From contig JAEWOH010000039.1 in assembly GCA_023460955.1 (NCBI GenBank), forward strand, positions 1 to 12,180: 12,180 nucleotides of DNA, given 5' to 3'. The notes under the pieces were generated by a model, which saw only the letters and a program-made list of their open reading frames with translations, made no database searches and was not told the DNA's origin. Below are positions 1 through 7,092 of the stretch, in pieces. The position numbers were made by a program, and so were the translations under genes. Origin of the DNA: Bacillota bacterium. Lineage in GTDB: Bacteria > Bacillota > Clostridia > Acetivibrionales > DSM-1351. Numbering within the stretch: the first letter of the stretch is position 1; each line of letters begins with the position of its first letter.

Positions 1-572
1 ATTTCATCGTTTATATTTAAACTGCTGTCAAACATGTAAACGATATTAGAATCTTCAATTTTGAATTGTCTTTTAAGCAGCATCTGCCCGGATATTAAAC
101 CTGCGGGACATTCATATCCGCAGGGACCGGGTTCAAAATCGTAAAACAAGCCTGATATTGGAGCTCTCCAGTCATAAACCAGAATCTCCATATTTTTAGT
201 ACTTAAATTGTGTATTCCAATATAAATATTTTCAGGGTTGTTTTCACCCTCTTCCCCAAAATCAATTCTTCCAAAATAAGGGCTTTTCAGCATCCTTTCA
301 AGACGGTTTACCTTTTCATAAGAAAACTTATATTTCCTAGCCTGATTGGAGAGCTCGGACTGATATTGCCAAATCGTGGTCGGATCTTCCAGGTCAAATA
401 AACTCGTGGGAGTGCATTTAACCTCTTCCCACATTTCTTTTTGCAGCTCAACTGCTTGTTTTTTGAAATTTTCAACAGCATTTATACCATTATCAAGCTG
501 AAGCCTCACTTCTTTTACAACTCTTTCAAGATAAGCTTTTTCATTATCCCTGGTTTCCTTGTCTAAAATCAT
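1..572 (-). CDS. helD: HelD-type RNA polymerase recycling ATPase, N-terminal part (runs off window)
   Basis: Only the first 190 residues are visible; the frame is still open at the window edge. Residues 1-95 are charged and helical, fitting the N-terminal coiled-coil arm that HelD pushes into the RNA polymerase secondary channel. Residues 117-121 (YIGIH) and 132-150, with VYDWRAPISGLFYDF, followed by LKRQ (166-169) and YMFDSSLNINDE (179-190), are hallmark stretches of the HelD family just before the UvrD-like helicase core. HelD uses ATP to release stalled RNA polymerase from DNA; some relatives (HelR) displace rifamycins from the enzyme. The ATG at 570-572 has a GAGGAGGG ribosome binding site at 578-585, five bases upstream. 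It follows the rifamycin phosphotransferase gene by 27 bases, so the two are probably co-transcribed. The helicase domains and any rifamycin-displacing loop lie outside the window, so HelR function is inference. Confidence 0.9.
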   Translation of the reverse strand, partial: MILDKETRDNEKAYLERVVKEVRLQLDNGINAVENFKKQAVELQKEMWEEVKCTPTSLFDLEDPTTIWQYQSELSNQARKYKFSYEKVNRLERMLKSPYFGRIDFGEEGENNPENIYIGIHNLSTKNMEILVYDWRAPISGLFYDFEPGPCGYECPAGLISGQMLLKRQFKIEDSNIVYMFDSSLNINDE

Positions 573-599
573 TAAATCCCTCCTCAAAGCAGCTACTCA

Positions 600-3212
600 T
601 TACAGGATTTCTACATATCCATCTGTTCCGTTTACTCTAATTCGCTGTCCATCTTTTATAAGCTTGGTGGCATTTTCTACTCCAACAACTGCCGGCAGGC
701 CATATTCACGTGCGATTACTGCTCCGTGGGTATTTAGTCCGCCAACTTCGGTAATAAGGCCTTTTATCGACACAAATAACGGAGTCCAGCTAGGGTCGGT
801 GAACGTAGTTACTAGAATATCTCCCTCTGTAAGATCAGCATCTTCCAGACTTAAAATTACACGTGCCCTGCCTTCTATAACACCGGAAGAAACAGGCAGA
901 CCCGCAATGCCACCAACCGGGAGATTTTCTCGTTTATACTGGCCGGTAATTATTTCACCATCAGATGTGATAACACGTGGGGGAGTTAGTTTCTCATAAA
1001 ATTTATGCTCATCCTTCCGGCTTGTTATAATTGTATAGTCCAGTTCATTTGTACGTACGACTTCTTGAAGTTCTTCGAAAGTCAGATAGTATATATCTTC
1101 TTTTTCAGCAATAACGCCGGTCCTCATAAGTCGTTCTGCTTCCTTTAATAAAGCCTGTTTATAAATAAAATAACGGTTTACAATAAAGTACTTTGGATAT
1201 TCTCTATAACCGCTGAAATTCCGGAGCAGGTCGATTACTCTTTTGGTTTCTTCAGCTTTTTGTTCTCCATCCGGTAATTGTTTTAAGCGAACTAACAGTT
1301 CTTGTTCTTTGTTCCCGACCTCCTGGAGCCCCTGCTCAAATTTCTTCTTTCCGGCATGGGGTTCAAAGTTTTTGATATTACCGAGAAGCAAAGGTACAAG
1401 TGTCGTTGGTTTTTCGCTCCAACGAGCTTTAGTAATATCTATTTCCCCCGCACACCTCATACCGTATTTATCCAGATAAGAACTTATAGCTGCTCTGGCC
1501 TCCTGTCCACCCTCATACTTGACCAGTTCATCCAAAAAGTTATCATCTTTTATATTTTGCAAATAATCTATTACTTCCGGATAGGGACGAATTGCATCAG
1601 CCACATCCAATAGGTCCAGACCCATTTCAGATGTAATATTGTCGGGTACTGATTGAGCCAGCGTATCTGCCGCATTCTTTTCACCTAGCCATTTGTCCAT
1701 TTTTTCATTGATCCATGATGCAGCATTAATAGCAGTCATAATCACCGCCATACTTTGTTGTTCGAAAGTAATTCTCTTTAACTCCTTGAAATCTTCCAGA
1801 AGGAAATCAAATAACTCTGACCCGGATTTTGTCCGGATGTTATGTTTCAACTCATCCATGGAGGTTTGACTTTTATTAATTAGACCCGAAACAATTTCCG
1901 GATCGTTTTCAATCTGCGCCTGAAAATGCTCGGTCGTCACAACATTACTGTTTTTACCGAGGCTCAGTTCTTTCTTTTCGTTCTGTATTGATTTTATAAA
2001 ATTTCGCTCAATGACAGTCATAAGTGCATCTTTTATGAGGGGATCGTGTTGTCCCATAGAATTTATTAACATATCTCTACTCTCTGGTGAAGCCAGCATA
2101 CCGGCAACATCAACAAACTGTCTCCCACCGGCTGTATACATTGTTCCGGCCGATGTCAGCTGCCTTATAGACAAGCCCAGCGGTTTCAGAGGGTCGGTCA
2201 TCATTTGTTGATGCCCCACCGACACGTAAACGTGGTTTTCCTGATCTTTTACTTCGGGGACTGGATATAAGGTAGTGATCGGGCGGCTTTGTACAATATA
2301 AAATGTGCCATCGACAAGACACCATTCTATATCCTGGGGACAATCGAAGTGTTTTTCAATCTGCCTTCCTATCTTCTCAAGCTTTAAAATTAGCTCATCG
2401 GTAAGCACCTGAATATCCTGACGGCCGGGTTCAAGCTCCTGTTCTTTGGTACCGCCTGCTTTCAAGGCATAAATAGCCAGTTTCTTAGAGGCTATCTTCT
2501 TTTCTATAATTTTTCCATCCCCTACTTTATAGATATCCGCATTTACAAGCCCAGACACCAAGGCCTCACCCAATCCGAAACCGGCATCGATGGAAGATAA
2601 TTTCCTGTTAGAAGTGACCGGGTCGGCTGTAAACATAATTCCCGCCGCCTGAGGGATAACCATCTTCTGTATAACCACTGCCATGTAAACTTTACGGTGG
2701 TCAAATCCATTCTGGAGGCGGTAGATTATTGCTCTCTCTGTAAAAAGCGATGCCCAGCACTTACTTATATTCTTCAGGATTTCTGCCTTTCCGACAATGT
2801 TCAAATAGGAATCCTGCTGACCCGCAAAGGAGGAATTTGGTAAATCCTCTGAGGTTGCACTGGAGCGTATAGCGTAAGCGGTTTTCTCATCATACCTTGA
2901 GAGGAAACGGTTAATCTCTTCATTGATGTCCTGAGGGATGTCTATTCCTTCAAGCAGTGAACGAAGCTCTGCGCTAATTCTTCCAATATTATCTCTATCT
3001 TCAACTTTAAGAACTGATAACTGCTGAAGTAATTCATTAATTCCAGCCGTTGTCTCAACAATTCTCTTAAAGGCCCCAGTTGATATACAAAAGCCATCAG
3101 GTACTGAAATTTCTTTAATTTTGAACATTTCCCCTAGATTAGCGCCTTTACCTCCTACGACCATGAGTTTTGTTTTGTCTATGTCCTGAAAGTTAAAAAT
3201 ATAAGAACTCAT
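600..3212 (-). CDS. rph: Rifamycin-inactivating phosphotransferase (RPH), PEP-synthase-like
   Basis: The 870-residue protein has the three-part layout and length of rifampin phosphotransferases, which use ATP to phosphorylate the rifamycin ansa chain in the cytoplasm, giving AMP and phosphate. Residues 1-315 are the ATP-binding domain: GGKGANLGEM (20-29), AIRSSATSEDLP (114-125), QDIEW (293-297) and QSRPITT (308-314). From about 330 comes the rifamycin-binding domain, opened by the family-typical SVGHQQMMTDPLKPLGLS (331-348). The C-terminal swivelling domain has TxHG with the phosphate-carrying His829 and then AREYGLPAVVGVENAT. It is not a true PEP synthase, because the C-terminal PEP-binding domain is absent and the His domain lies at the end. 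The ATG at 3210-3212 has an excellent AAAAGGAGGA site at 3217-3226. It is the first gene of a likely operon with helD. Confidence in the family is high; rifamycin as the actual substrate is inferred from the family. Confidence 0.93.
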   Translation of the reverse strand: MSSYIFNFQDIDKTKLMVVGGKGANLGEMFKIKEISVPDGFCISTGAFKRIVETTAGINELLQQLSVLKVEDRDNIGRISAELRSLLEGIDIPQDINEEINRFLSRYDEKTAYAIRSSATSEDLPNSSFAGQQDSYLNIVGKAEILKNISKCWASLFTERAIIYRLQNGFDHRKVYMAVVIQKMVIPQAAGIMFTADPVTSNRKLSSIDAGFGLGEALVSGLVNADIYKVGDGKIIEKKIASKKLAIYALKAGGTKEQELEPGRQDIQVLTDELILKLEKIGRQIEKHFDCPQDIEWCLVDGTFYIVQSRPITTLYPVPEVKDQENHVYVSVGHQQMMTDPLKPLGLSIRQLTSAGTMYTAGGRQFVDVAGMLASPESRDMLINSMGQHDPLIKDALMTVIERNFIKSIQNEKKELSLGKNSNVVTTEHFQAQIENDPEIVSGLINKSQTSMDELKHNIRTKSGSELFDFLLEDFKELKRITFEQQSMAVIMTAINAASWINEKMDKWLGEKNAADTLAQSVPDNITSEMGLDLLDVADAIRPYPEVIDYLQNIKDDNFLDELVKYEGGQEARAAISSYLDKYGMRCAGEIDITKARWSEKPTTLVPLLLGNIKNFEPHAGKKKFEQGLQEVGNKEQELLVRLKQLPDGEQKAEETKRVIDLLRNFSGYREYPKYFIVNRYFIYKQALLKEAERLMRTGVIAEKEDIYYLTFEELQEVVRTNELDYTIITSRKDEHKFYEKLTPPRVITSDGEIITGQYKRENLPVGGIAGLPVSSGVIEGRARVILSLEDADLTEGDILVTTFTDPSWTPLFVSIKGLITEVGGLNTHGAVIAREYGLPAVVGVENATKLIKDGQRIRVNGTDGYVEIL

Positions 3213-3328
3213 TGCTTCCTCCTTTTGAATATTCCCTCATTACTGATAATAAATAAGCTGAAACCTAATAATCTTTCTTATTATCCTTCTTGAAAATGAA
3301 ATAATCCTGAATTTTCAATTGTTATTGC

Positions 3329-3337
3329 ATTATAGCA
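3329..3337 (-). promoter_or_regulatory. Candidate extended -10 promoter for rph-helD
   Basis: The minus strand reads TGCTATAAT here, a perfect TGN-extended -10 box. No good -35 is visible at 16-18 bases (the best, TATTTA, is weak), which an extended -10 can tolerate. Transcription would start near 3322, giving a leader of about 110 bases before the rph ATG. I saw no clear palindrome like the actinobacterial rifamycin-associated element next to it. Confidence 0.45.
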
Positions 3338-3380
3338 CCGGCAAATTTGAATAAATAGTCTGTAATTACATTTTTTTATA

Positions 3381-3523
3381 TGATATAATTATAGTGGAGA
3401 GAGGAATTAAAGTTCTTTTTTACAATTATTTTTATTATTTAGTATGTTTATTATTATTTTAAGACTCTTACAGATTGGCACCAACCCGTCCAGTGATAAG
3501 GAAGAGATGGTGCCAATCTTTTT
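3381..3523 (+). ncRNA. Candidate plus-strand small RNA between rph and the nitroreductase gene
   Basis: A plus-strand extended -10 box (TGATATAAT, 3381-3389) is followed about 80 bases later by a perfect 12-bp stem (AGATTGGCACCA at 3472-3483 pairing with 3508-3519, loop 24 bases) and a run of five T (3519-3523). That is a promoter-to-terminator unit of about 128 transcribed bases (roughly 3396-3523), with no gene on the plus strand to explain the terminator. The first part of the RNA would be very A/U-rich and unstructured. A 28-codon ORF beginning ATGTTTATT at 3444 and ending just after the hairpin is also open but has no ribosome binding site. There is no clear -35. Read on the minus strand, the same hairpin lacks a U-tract and would be a poor terminator for the nitroreductase mRNA. 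I do not recognise an RNA family. Confidence 0.35.
3472..3523 (+). terminator. Perfect 12-bp stem-loop with U-tract (plus orientation)
   Basis: AGATTGGCACCA (3472-3483) pairs perfectly with TGGTGCCAATCT (3508-3519), followed by TTTTT. The loop of 24 bases is longer than usual for an intrinsic terminator. The U-run is only in the plus direction. It lies 43 bases past the stop codon of the minus-strand nitroreductase gene, so the hairpin could also protect that mRNA's 3' end. Confidence 0.6.
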
Positions 3524-3565
3524 GCATTAAACTAATCTCTTTTGTTATTGTTTACTTTCTATATT

Positions 3566-4147
3566 TCATTTAAATTTGTTGTAGAATACGATCTCACTAA
3601 GGCTCTTTTTAGCTGTAACATTTCCATTACTTACAGGATAGCCGAAAGCAAGGATTTCTGAAGCAATACACTGTTCAGGTAAATTTAAAATATGCGTAAG
3701 TTCATCCACGTTGAAATAAGAAATCCAAGTGGAACCCAAGCCATGTTCCAAAGCAGCTATAACCATTTGCGTACCGGGAATTTTTGTTTGATGTTCTTCC
3801 ATATGTAATCTTATATAGATATCATCCTCCATATCATTAAATATTTTTGAATATTTTGGAAACCGCGCTTTTTGAACATCTCTTCCCCCACGTGTTTTTT
3901 CAACATTACGAGTGCACAGAACAACTAGGAAACTAGCCGTTTTTATCCATTTTTGGTTATACGCGATATTAGAAATTTCATTAATCAATTCTTTATCTGT
4001 TATCAGCCCAAATTTCCATGGTTGCTCGTTGCCACCAGAGGGTGATAATCTCCCTGCCTCAAGGATGTAATTCATTATTTCGTGTGGAACTTCTTTTTCA
4101 GCAAACTTTCTGGTACTTTTTCGATTTTTAAGTAAATCTAATATCAT
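3566..4147 (-). CDS. Nitroreductase-family FMN oxidoreductase
   Basis: The protein has 193 residues, within the usual range for small nitroreductases, which are cytoplasmic FMN-dependent dimers that reduce nitro compounds, quinones or related electrophiles with NAD(P)H. The family signature is visible: the FMN-phosphate-binding RKSTRKF (9-15), RLSPSGGNEQPWKF (33-46), the second FMN-contacting segment ALEHGLGSTWIS (132-143) and the terminal AFGYP (167-171). The ATG at 4145-4147 starts the usual MxxDLLKNRKSTRKF N-terminus; the AGAAGGG site lies about 10 bases upstream, a weak to moderate ribosome binding site. The actual substrate cannot be read from sequence. It has its own promoter (4381-4409) and a leader of about 227 bases with an attenuator-like terminator, so expression is probably conditional. 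It lies between an efflux pump and a rifamycin resistance enzyme, which suggests detoxification, but this is inference. Confidence 0.88.
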   Translation of the reverse strand: MILDLLKNRKSTRKFAEKEVPHEIMNYILEAGRLSPSGGNEQPWKFGLITDKELINEISNIAYNQKWIKTASFLVVLCTRNVEKTRGGRDVQKARFPKYSKIFNDMEDDIYIRLHMEEHQTKIPGTQMVIAALEHGLGSTWISYFNVDELTHILNLPEQCIASEILAFGYPVSNGNVTAKKSLSEIVFYNKFK

Positions 4148-4194
4148 GTCGATTTATCCCTTCTATTTTATTAATTGTAATGGAATGATTAACA

Positions 4195-4229
4195 CAAAAT
4201 AAAAAAGCCGCAGATTTACTCTACGACTT
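4195..4229 (-). terminator. Leader terminator (attenuator) in front of the nitroreductase gene
   Basis: On the minus strand AAGTCGTAG (4229-4221) pairs over nine positions, two of them G-U, with CTGCGGCTT (4213-4205). The loop is seven bases and the stem is followed by TTTTTTATTTT. It ends about 48 bases before the nitroreductase start codon and about 295 bases after the MFS stop codon. It lies downstream of a good promoter and upstream of the only gene that promoter could serve, so it acts as an attenuator rather than an end-of-gene terminator. Confidence 0.75.
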
Positions 4230-4264
4230 TACTTTCTACAAAGCAAATATACACATAGAGTAAA
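4215..4264 (-). promoter_or_regulatory. Antiterminator stem competing with the leader terminator
   Basis: On the minus strand TTTACTCTATG (4264-4254) is complementary over 11 positions (one G-U) to CGTAGAGTAAA (4225-4215). The second segment contains five bases of the terminator's left arm and all of its loop, so the two stems cannot form together. A possible 12-codon leader ORF (MFTLCVYLLCRK) runs from ATG at 4267-4265 to TAA at 4231-4229, covering the first antiterminator strand and ending exactly where the terminator begins. It lacks a clear ribosome binding site, so the signal read could be ribosome position or something else. Confidence 0.6.
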
Positions 4265-4295
4265 CATAAAATCAAAACTTATAAATTGGTAACAG

Positions 4296-4320
4296 AAAAA
4301 ACTGTCAATATAAAAGACAG
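4296..4320 (-). terminator. Weak first hairpin with U-run in the nitroreductase leader
   Basis: On the minus strand CTGTC (4320-4316) pairs with GACAG (4306-4302) around a nine-base loop, followed by six T. Only five pairs form before a mismatch, with three more possible outside it. It may be a weak terminator or pause site ahead of the main attenuator. Confidence 0.3.
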
Positions 4321-4380
4321 GTTCACCAACATATCAAATTATGATTTTACATTCTTCTCCATGCATGCTTATGCTCTATG

Positions 4381-4409
4381 ATTATACTGCACTAAGCTTG
4401 ACGGACCAA
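4381..4409 (-). promoter_or_regulatory. Promoter for the nitroreductase gene
   Basis: The minus strand shows TTGGTC (4409-4404), a 17-base spacer and a consensus TATAAT (4386-4381), fitting a housekeeping sigma promoter. Transcription would begin near 4374. Two exact copies of TAATGGT lie upstream at 4456-4450 and 4436-4430, exactly 20 bases apart, about 20-45 bases upstream of the -35. That position and spacing suit an activator dimer. Confidence 0.6.
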
Positions 4410-4466
4410 ATTCCACCTTTCATAATCAAACCATTACAAAAAATATTTTACCATTATTACCACAGG

Positions 4467-4482
4467 ATGTAAATGTTTACAT
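4467..4482. promoter_or_regulatory. 16-bp palindrome, operator candidate
   Basis: ATGTAAATGTTTACAT consists of two perfect 7-base arms around a two-base centre. It lies 41 bases past the MFS stop codon and upstream of the nitroreductase promoter and its direct repeats. No U-run follows it on either strand, so it is more likely a protein-binding site than a terminator. The regulator is unknown. Confidence 0.35.
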
Positions 4483-4523
4483 ATAAATAAGGAACGTAAC
4501 CTATAGTTATACCTCTCTAATTT

Positions 4524-5768
4524 TTATTGTTCTTTTCCGGCTTCTATCAGAACTTTGCTTCCAAGCATTAAAAATGCCTGGACCAGCATAACTACCCCGG
4601 TTCCAACCAGCAGCAATTCTATCTTTACAAAGTCTGAAACAGGACCGAATATCAGCATTCCCAACGGCATCATAACACTTGATATCATTCCCATTACACC
4701 AAAAACTCTTCCTAGGAAATCTCCCTCAACTTTCTGCTGAAGCAGAACTGTAAATGGTGTATTAAAGAAAGGTATTGATATTCCGATGATCGCCATGAAG
4801 ATCAAATAAGTCCAAAAAACAGGAGTAAACCCTAGTGCAAAGGTTCCAAGTCCCACAATAACTGTCGCTAACACCATTGAATGAATCTTATTTTTAAATC
4901 CTCCCCAGGTGGCCATTATTATTCCGCCTGCCATCATACCAATTGAAAATACTACCTCTATGGCTGTTAATCTCCAAACATCATTCCCAAAGCTGCGTGT
5001 TACCTGCAAAGGCGTTAAAAAAGTAACAGGAGCTGCCGCTATAAAGAATACTGCACAAAAGGCAAAGATTTTTTTAATAAACCCATGGTTTTTAATATAA
5101 ATGTACCCCTCCAGCATATCACTGAAATAACTTTTGGTCTTTTTTTCTAAAGCCTTTGCATGAACAGGAATACGTAAAAAGAAAAGCAGAGTCAATACGG
5201 CTATTGCAGCAGTTACAACGTCAATAAAGAATATGGTTTCAATGCTTGCCACTGTCAATAATGCACCACTTATCATCGGGGATACCAACATTATTACAGA
5301 TTGAATACTGCCGTTTGTTGCGTTTATTCTGGTAAGTTTGTCTTCAGGGACAATCTGTGGGATTAACGCACCAACTGCAGGTGTCTGAACGGCTGTACCA
5401 AGAGCCCTGACAGCCGAAACCACAAATAATAGCCAAAACTCTTTATGACCTGTTAAAAAGAAAACAGCTATTATAAGAGTGGAAATTGCTATTATAGAAT
5501 CTGCTAAAATAATAAGCACTTTCCTGTTAAACCGGTCTGCCCATACTCCCGCAAAAGGTGATAGAAAAAATGTGGGTAAAAACCCGCAGACTATTGATAT
5601 TGTCAGCATTACTCCTGATTGGGTTTTTAGGGTTATGTACCAGCTTATGGCATACTGAACAAGTGCTGACCCAAATAGTGAAATAGTCTGGCTTACAAGA
5701 AAAAGTATTATTTTTTTCTTCCAACTTTGATTTATTGATTCATAATTTGACATATCATTTGTTGTCAC
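4524..5768 (-). CDS. MFS drug exporter, Mef/MFS_3-like
   Basis: The 414-residue membrane protein fits a 12-helix major facilitator antiporter. The first helix region SQTISLFGSALVQYAISWYITLKTQSG (26-52) and motif A, GVWADRFNRK (74-83), resemble macrolide-efflux Mef proteins and related MFS_3 exporters, which pump drugs out using the proton gradient. Long hydrophobic stretches recur to the C-terminus, which ends in a short charged tail. The start is a GTG at 5768-5766: a GGAGGG site (5778-5783) lies nine bases upstream, whereas the first in-frame ATG (5753-5751) would be 24 bases away. Its leader carries its own terminator hairpin (5831-5856), so expression may be controlled by attenuation. The upstream AraC regulator with a ligand-binding domain is a plausible controller. 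The substrate is unknown; the family call is firm. Confidence 0.88.
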   Translation of the reverse strand: MTTNDMSNYESINQSWKKKIILFLVSQTISLFGSALVQYAISWYITLKTQSGVMLTISIVCGFLPTFFLSPFAGVWADRFNRKVLIILADSIIAISTLIIAVFFLTGHKEFWLLFVVSAVRALGTAVQTPAVGALIPQIVPEDKLTRINATNGSIQSVIMLVSPMISGALLTVASIETIFFIDVVTAAIAVLTLLFFLRIPVHAKALEKKTKSYFSDMLEGYIYIKNHGFIKKIFAFCAVFFIAAAPVTFLTPLQVTRSFGNDVWRLTAIEVVFSIGMMAGGIIMATWGGFKNKIHSMVLATVIVGLGTFALGFTPVFWTYLIFMAIIGISIPFFNTPFTVLLQQKVEGDFLGRVFGVMGMISSVMMPLGMLIFGPVSDFVKIELLLVGTGVVMLVQAFLMLGSKVLIEAGKEQ

Positions 5769-5821
5769 TAAGCAGTTCCCTCCAATAATATTAATTAATG
5801 CTATTTAGCTTCCTTTTAAGG

Positions 5822-5856
5822 CAAATAAAAAGAGAGCTGGTGATTACCTACCCTCT
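5822..5856 (-). terminator. Leader terminator or attenuator in front of the MFS exporter
   Basis: On the minus strand AGAGGG (5856-5851) pairs with CTCTCT (5836-5831), one G-U, and inside it GGT pairs with ACC around AATC. The hairpin is followed by TTTTTATTTG. It lies 54 bases before the GTG start and downstream of the exporter's likely promoter, which makes it an attenuator candidate. I found no upstream segment complementary to its left arm, so the antitermination trigger is unknown. Confidence 0.6.
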
Positions 5857-5907
5857 ATAACTTACTTCATACCGACTTAACGATAAAATTAATAAATTTA
5901 CAGATAA

Positions 5908-5936
5908 ATATTAACACACATCCATTGGAAATGCAA
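5908..5936 (-). promoter_or_regulatory. Candidate promoter for the MFS exporter
   Basis: The minus strand shows TTGCAT (5936-5931), a 17-base spacer and TAATAT (5913-5908) preceded by TGT, giving an extended -10. Transcription would start near 5901, about 45 bases before the leader terminator. The hexamers match consensus only partly. Confidence 0.35.
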
Positions 5937-6003
5937 CCCAGCCAATACAAGTTAAGTCAGCACAGGCAGGAACGTGAAAGTCTCTATAAGAGTCTTGTTT
6001 AAA

Positions 6004-6054
6004 GCTAAAAAAATACAACCCTCAAAATCAGTTTAGTGAATAAAGGTTGTATTT
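6004..6054 (-). terminator. Terminator of the AraC regulator gene
   Basis: A perfect 10-bp stem forms between 6045-6054 and 6011-6020 (AAATACAACC and GGTTGTATTT on the minus strand), with a 24-base loop, followed by a run of T. It lies 22 bases after the regulator's stop codon. Its sequence resembles the terminator at 9249-9332. Confidence 0.8.
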
Positions 6055-6076
6055 ATGGGCAGGAGCTTTATATTGA

Positions 6077-7045
6077 CTATGACTTTCTAACTGGTCTGAT
6101 ATACTTAAAATACCGTTCCGGATTATGATAAAAGTAAATTATTCTACCGGGAGAACTATCAAAGCAGTAACCTGTGCCTGAATAATCAAAATTTGCCATT
6201 GCCTTTTCAATTTTTTCCTCGACACTGCAATTTTCCTGTTCATAATCGAAGGGTCCATGTTCAAAAACAATATTCTCAGCTTCTGGAACATCAATCATAA
6301 GCATCTGTGGTGGTACTTCGCCAACATAATCAGAAGGAAGCCTTACGCCATAACACTCTGTACGCGGTATACCCCAATCGCAGAGTCTGCCATCCGGGTC
6401 ACTAATATACGCCATAATCTGACCACTGCCGCTGTCAGCTTCACTTCCACCATCGTCATCCAATTTACCCTTGATACTATCGAGTAAGCCGCAAATTGTT
6501 TCGCAGTCCTGTCCCGGAATAAGACTTTGCTTTTGCCAAAAATCCCAATACCCATTACTCTCATAGTTTTTAATGTGCAAAAATTTGTGTGCGGGAATGG
6601 TTACAAAATAAATTTTGATTTCATCTGTAGACTTAATCATACCAATCTCTCCAAATCCGAAAAAGTAGCGGTCGAAAGGTTTTATCTTTGTACGAAGGGC
6701 GACAGGCATATGCCTTCTCCGGTATTCACTTGGAGTCACACCGTATGTTCCCTTGAAGGCTCTGGTAAAAGCTTCATGTGATGAAAAACCATAATCAAAA
6801 GCAATATCCAAAATGCTTTTTTCACTATCCCGAATATCTTTTAGTGCAAAGGCTAATTTTCTATTCCGCAAATAATCTCTAAATTGCATACCCGATATTT
6901 CCTTAAATTTCCTCGTAGTATGGAATTCGGAATACCCTAGCTTGCGAGAAAGAAATCGTAGCGTTATTGCTTCACCATTACGATTTTTGATGCACTTGTC
7001 AATTTCATCAACGATTATTCTGATTTGCTTATGCCACTCATACAT
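6077..7045 (-). CDS. AraC-family regulator with C-terminal GyrI-like ligand-binding domain
   Basis: The protein has 322 residues from the chosen start. Residues 7-110 form the AraC double helix-turn-helix, including LRFLSRKLGYSEFHTTRKFKEISG (29-52) and the second helix-turn-helix IAFDYGFSSHEAFTRAFKGTYGVTPSEYRRR (81-111). Residues about 140-318 match a GyrI-like (Rob/BmrR-type) effector-binding domain that commonly binds hydrophobic drugs, ending in a typical CFDSSPGRIIYFYHN. Such proteins usually activate efflux or detoxification genes. The ATG at 7043-7045 is preferred because a GGGGTGA site lies about eight bases upstream. The longer frame would begin with a TTG at 7132 without a ribosome binding site and runs across the likely promoter. 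The gene has its own terminator and sits just upstream of the Mef-like exporter, its most likely target by position. Confidence 0.88.
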   Translation of the reverse strand: MYEWHKQIRIIVDEIDKCIKNRNGEAITLRFLSRKLGYSEFHTTRKFKEISGMQFRDYLRNRKLAFALKDIRDSEKSILDIAFDYGFSSHEAFTRAFKGTYGVTPSEYRRRHMPVALRTKIKPFDRYFFGFGEIGMIKSTDEIKIYFVTIPAHKFLHIKNYESNGYWDFWQKQSLIPGQDCETICGLLDSIKGKLDDDGGSEADSGSGQIMAYISDPDGRLCDWGIPRTECYGVRLPSDYVGEVPPQMLMIDVPEAENIVFEHGPFDYEQENCSVEEKIEKAMANFDYSGTGYCFDSSPGRIIYFYHNPERYFKYIRPVRKS

Positions 7046-7079
7046 TCGTCGTTCACCCCGTTTTAACCACTCTATAGTC

Positions 7080-7092
7080 ATTATAGTGTAAT
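7080..7092 (-). promoter_or_regulatory. -10 box of the AraC gene overlapped by half of an inverted repeat
   Basis: The minus strand reads ATTACACTATAAT, giving a consensus TATAAT at 7085-7080, 34 bases upstream of the chosen ATG; no good -35 is seen. ATTACACT (7092-7085) is the reverse complement of AGTGTAAT at 7139-7132, centres 47 bp apart. The near copy overlaps the -10, so the regulator might bind here to control itself. Confidence 0.35.

Noticed and set aside
559..999. 146-codon open frame on the plus strand
   Set aside because: It lies almost wholly opposite the rph coding region, has no plausible ribosome binding site, and its product resembles no protein.
600..3212. Annotation as phosphoenolpyruvate synthase (PpsA)
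   Set aside because: The His domain is at the C-terminal end, the PEP-binding domain is absent, and the central QQMMTDPLKPLGLS stretch is specific to rifamycin phosphotransferases.
5892..5925. Seven-codon leader ORF MCVNIYL before the MFS exporter
   Set aside because: Its ATG overlaps the candidate promoter and would not be inside the transcript.
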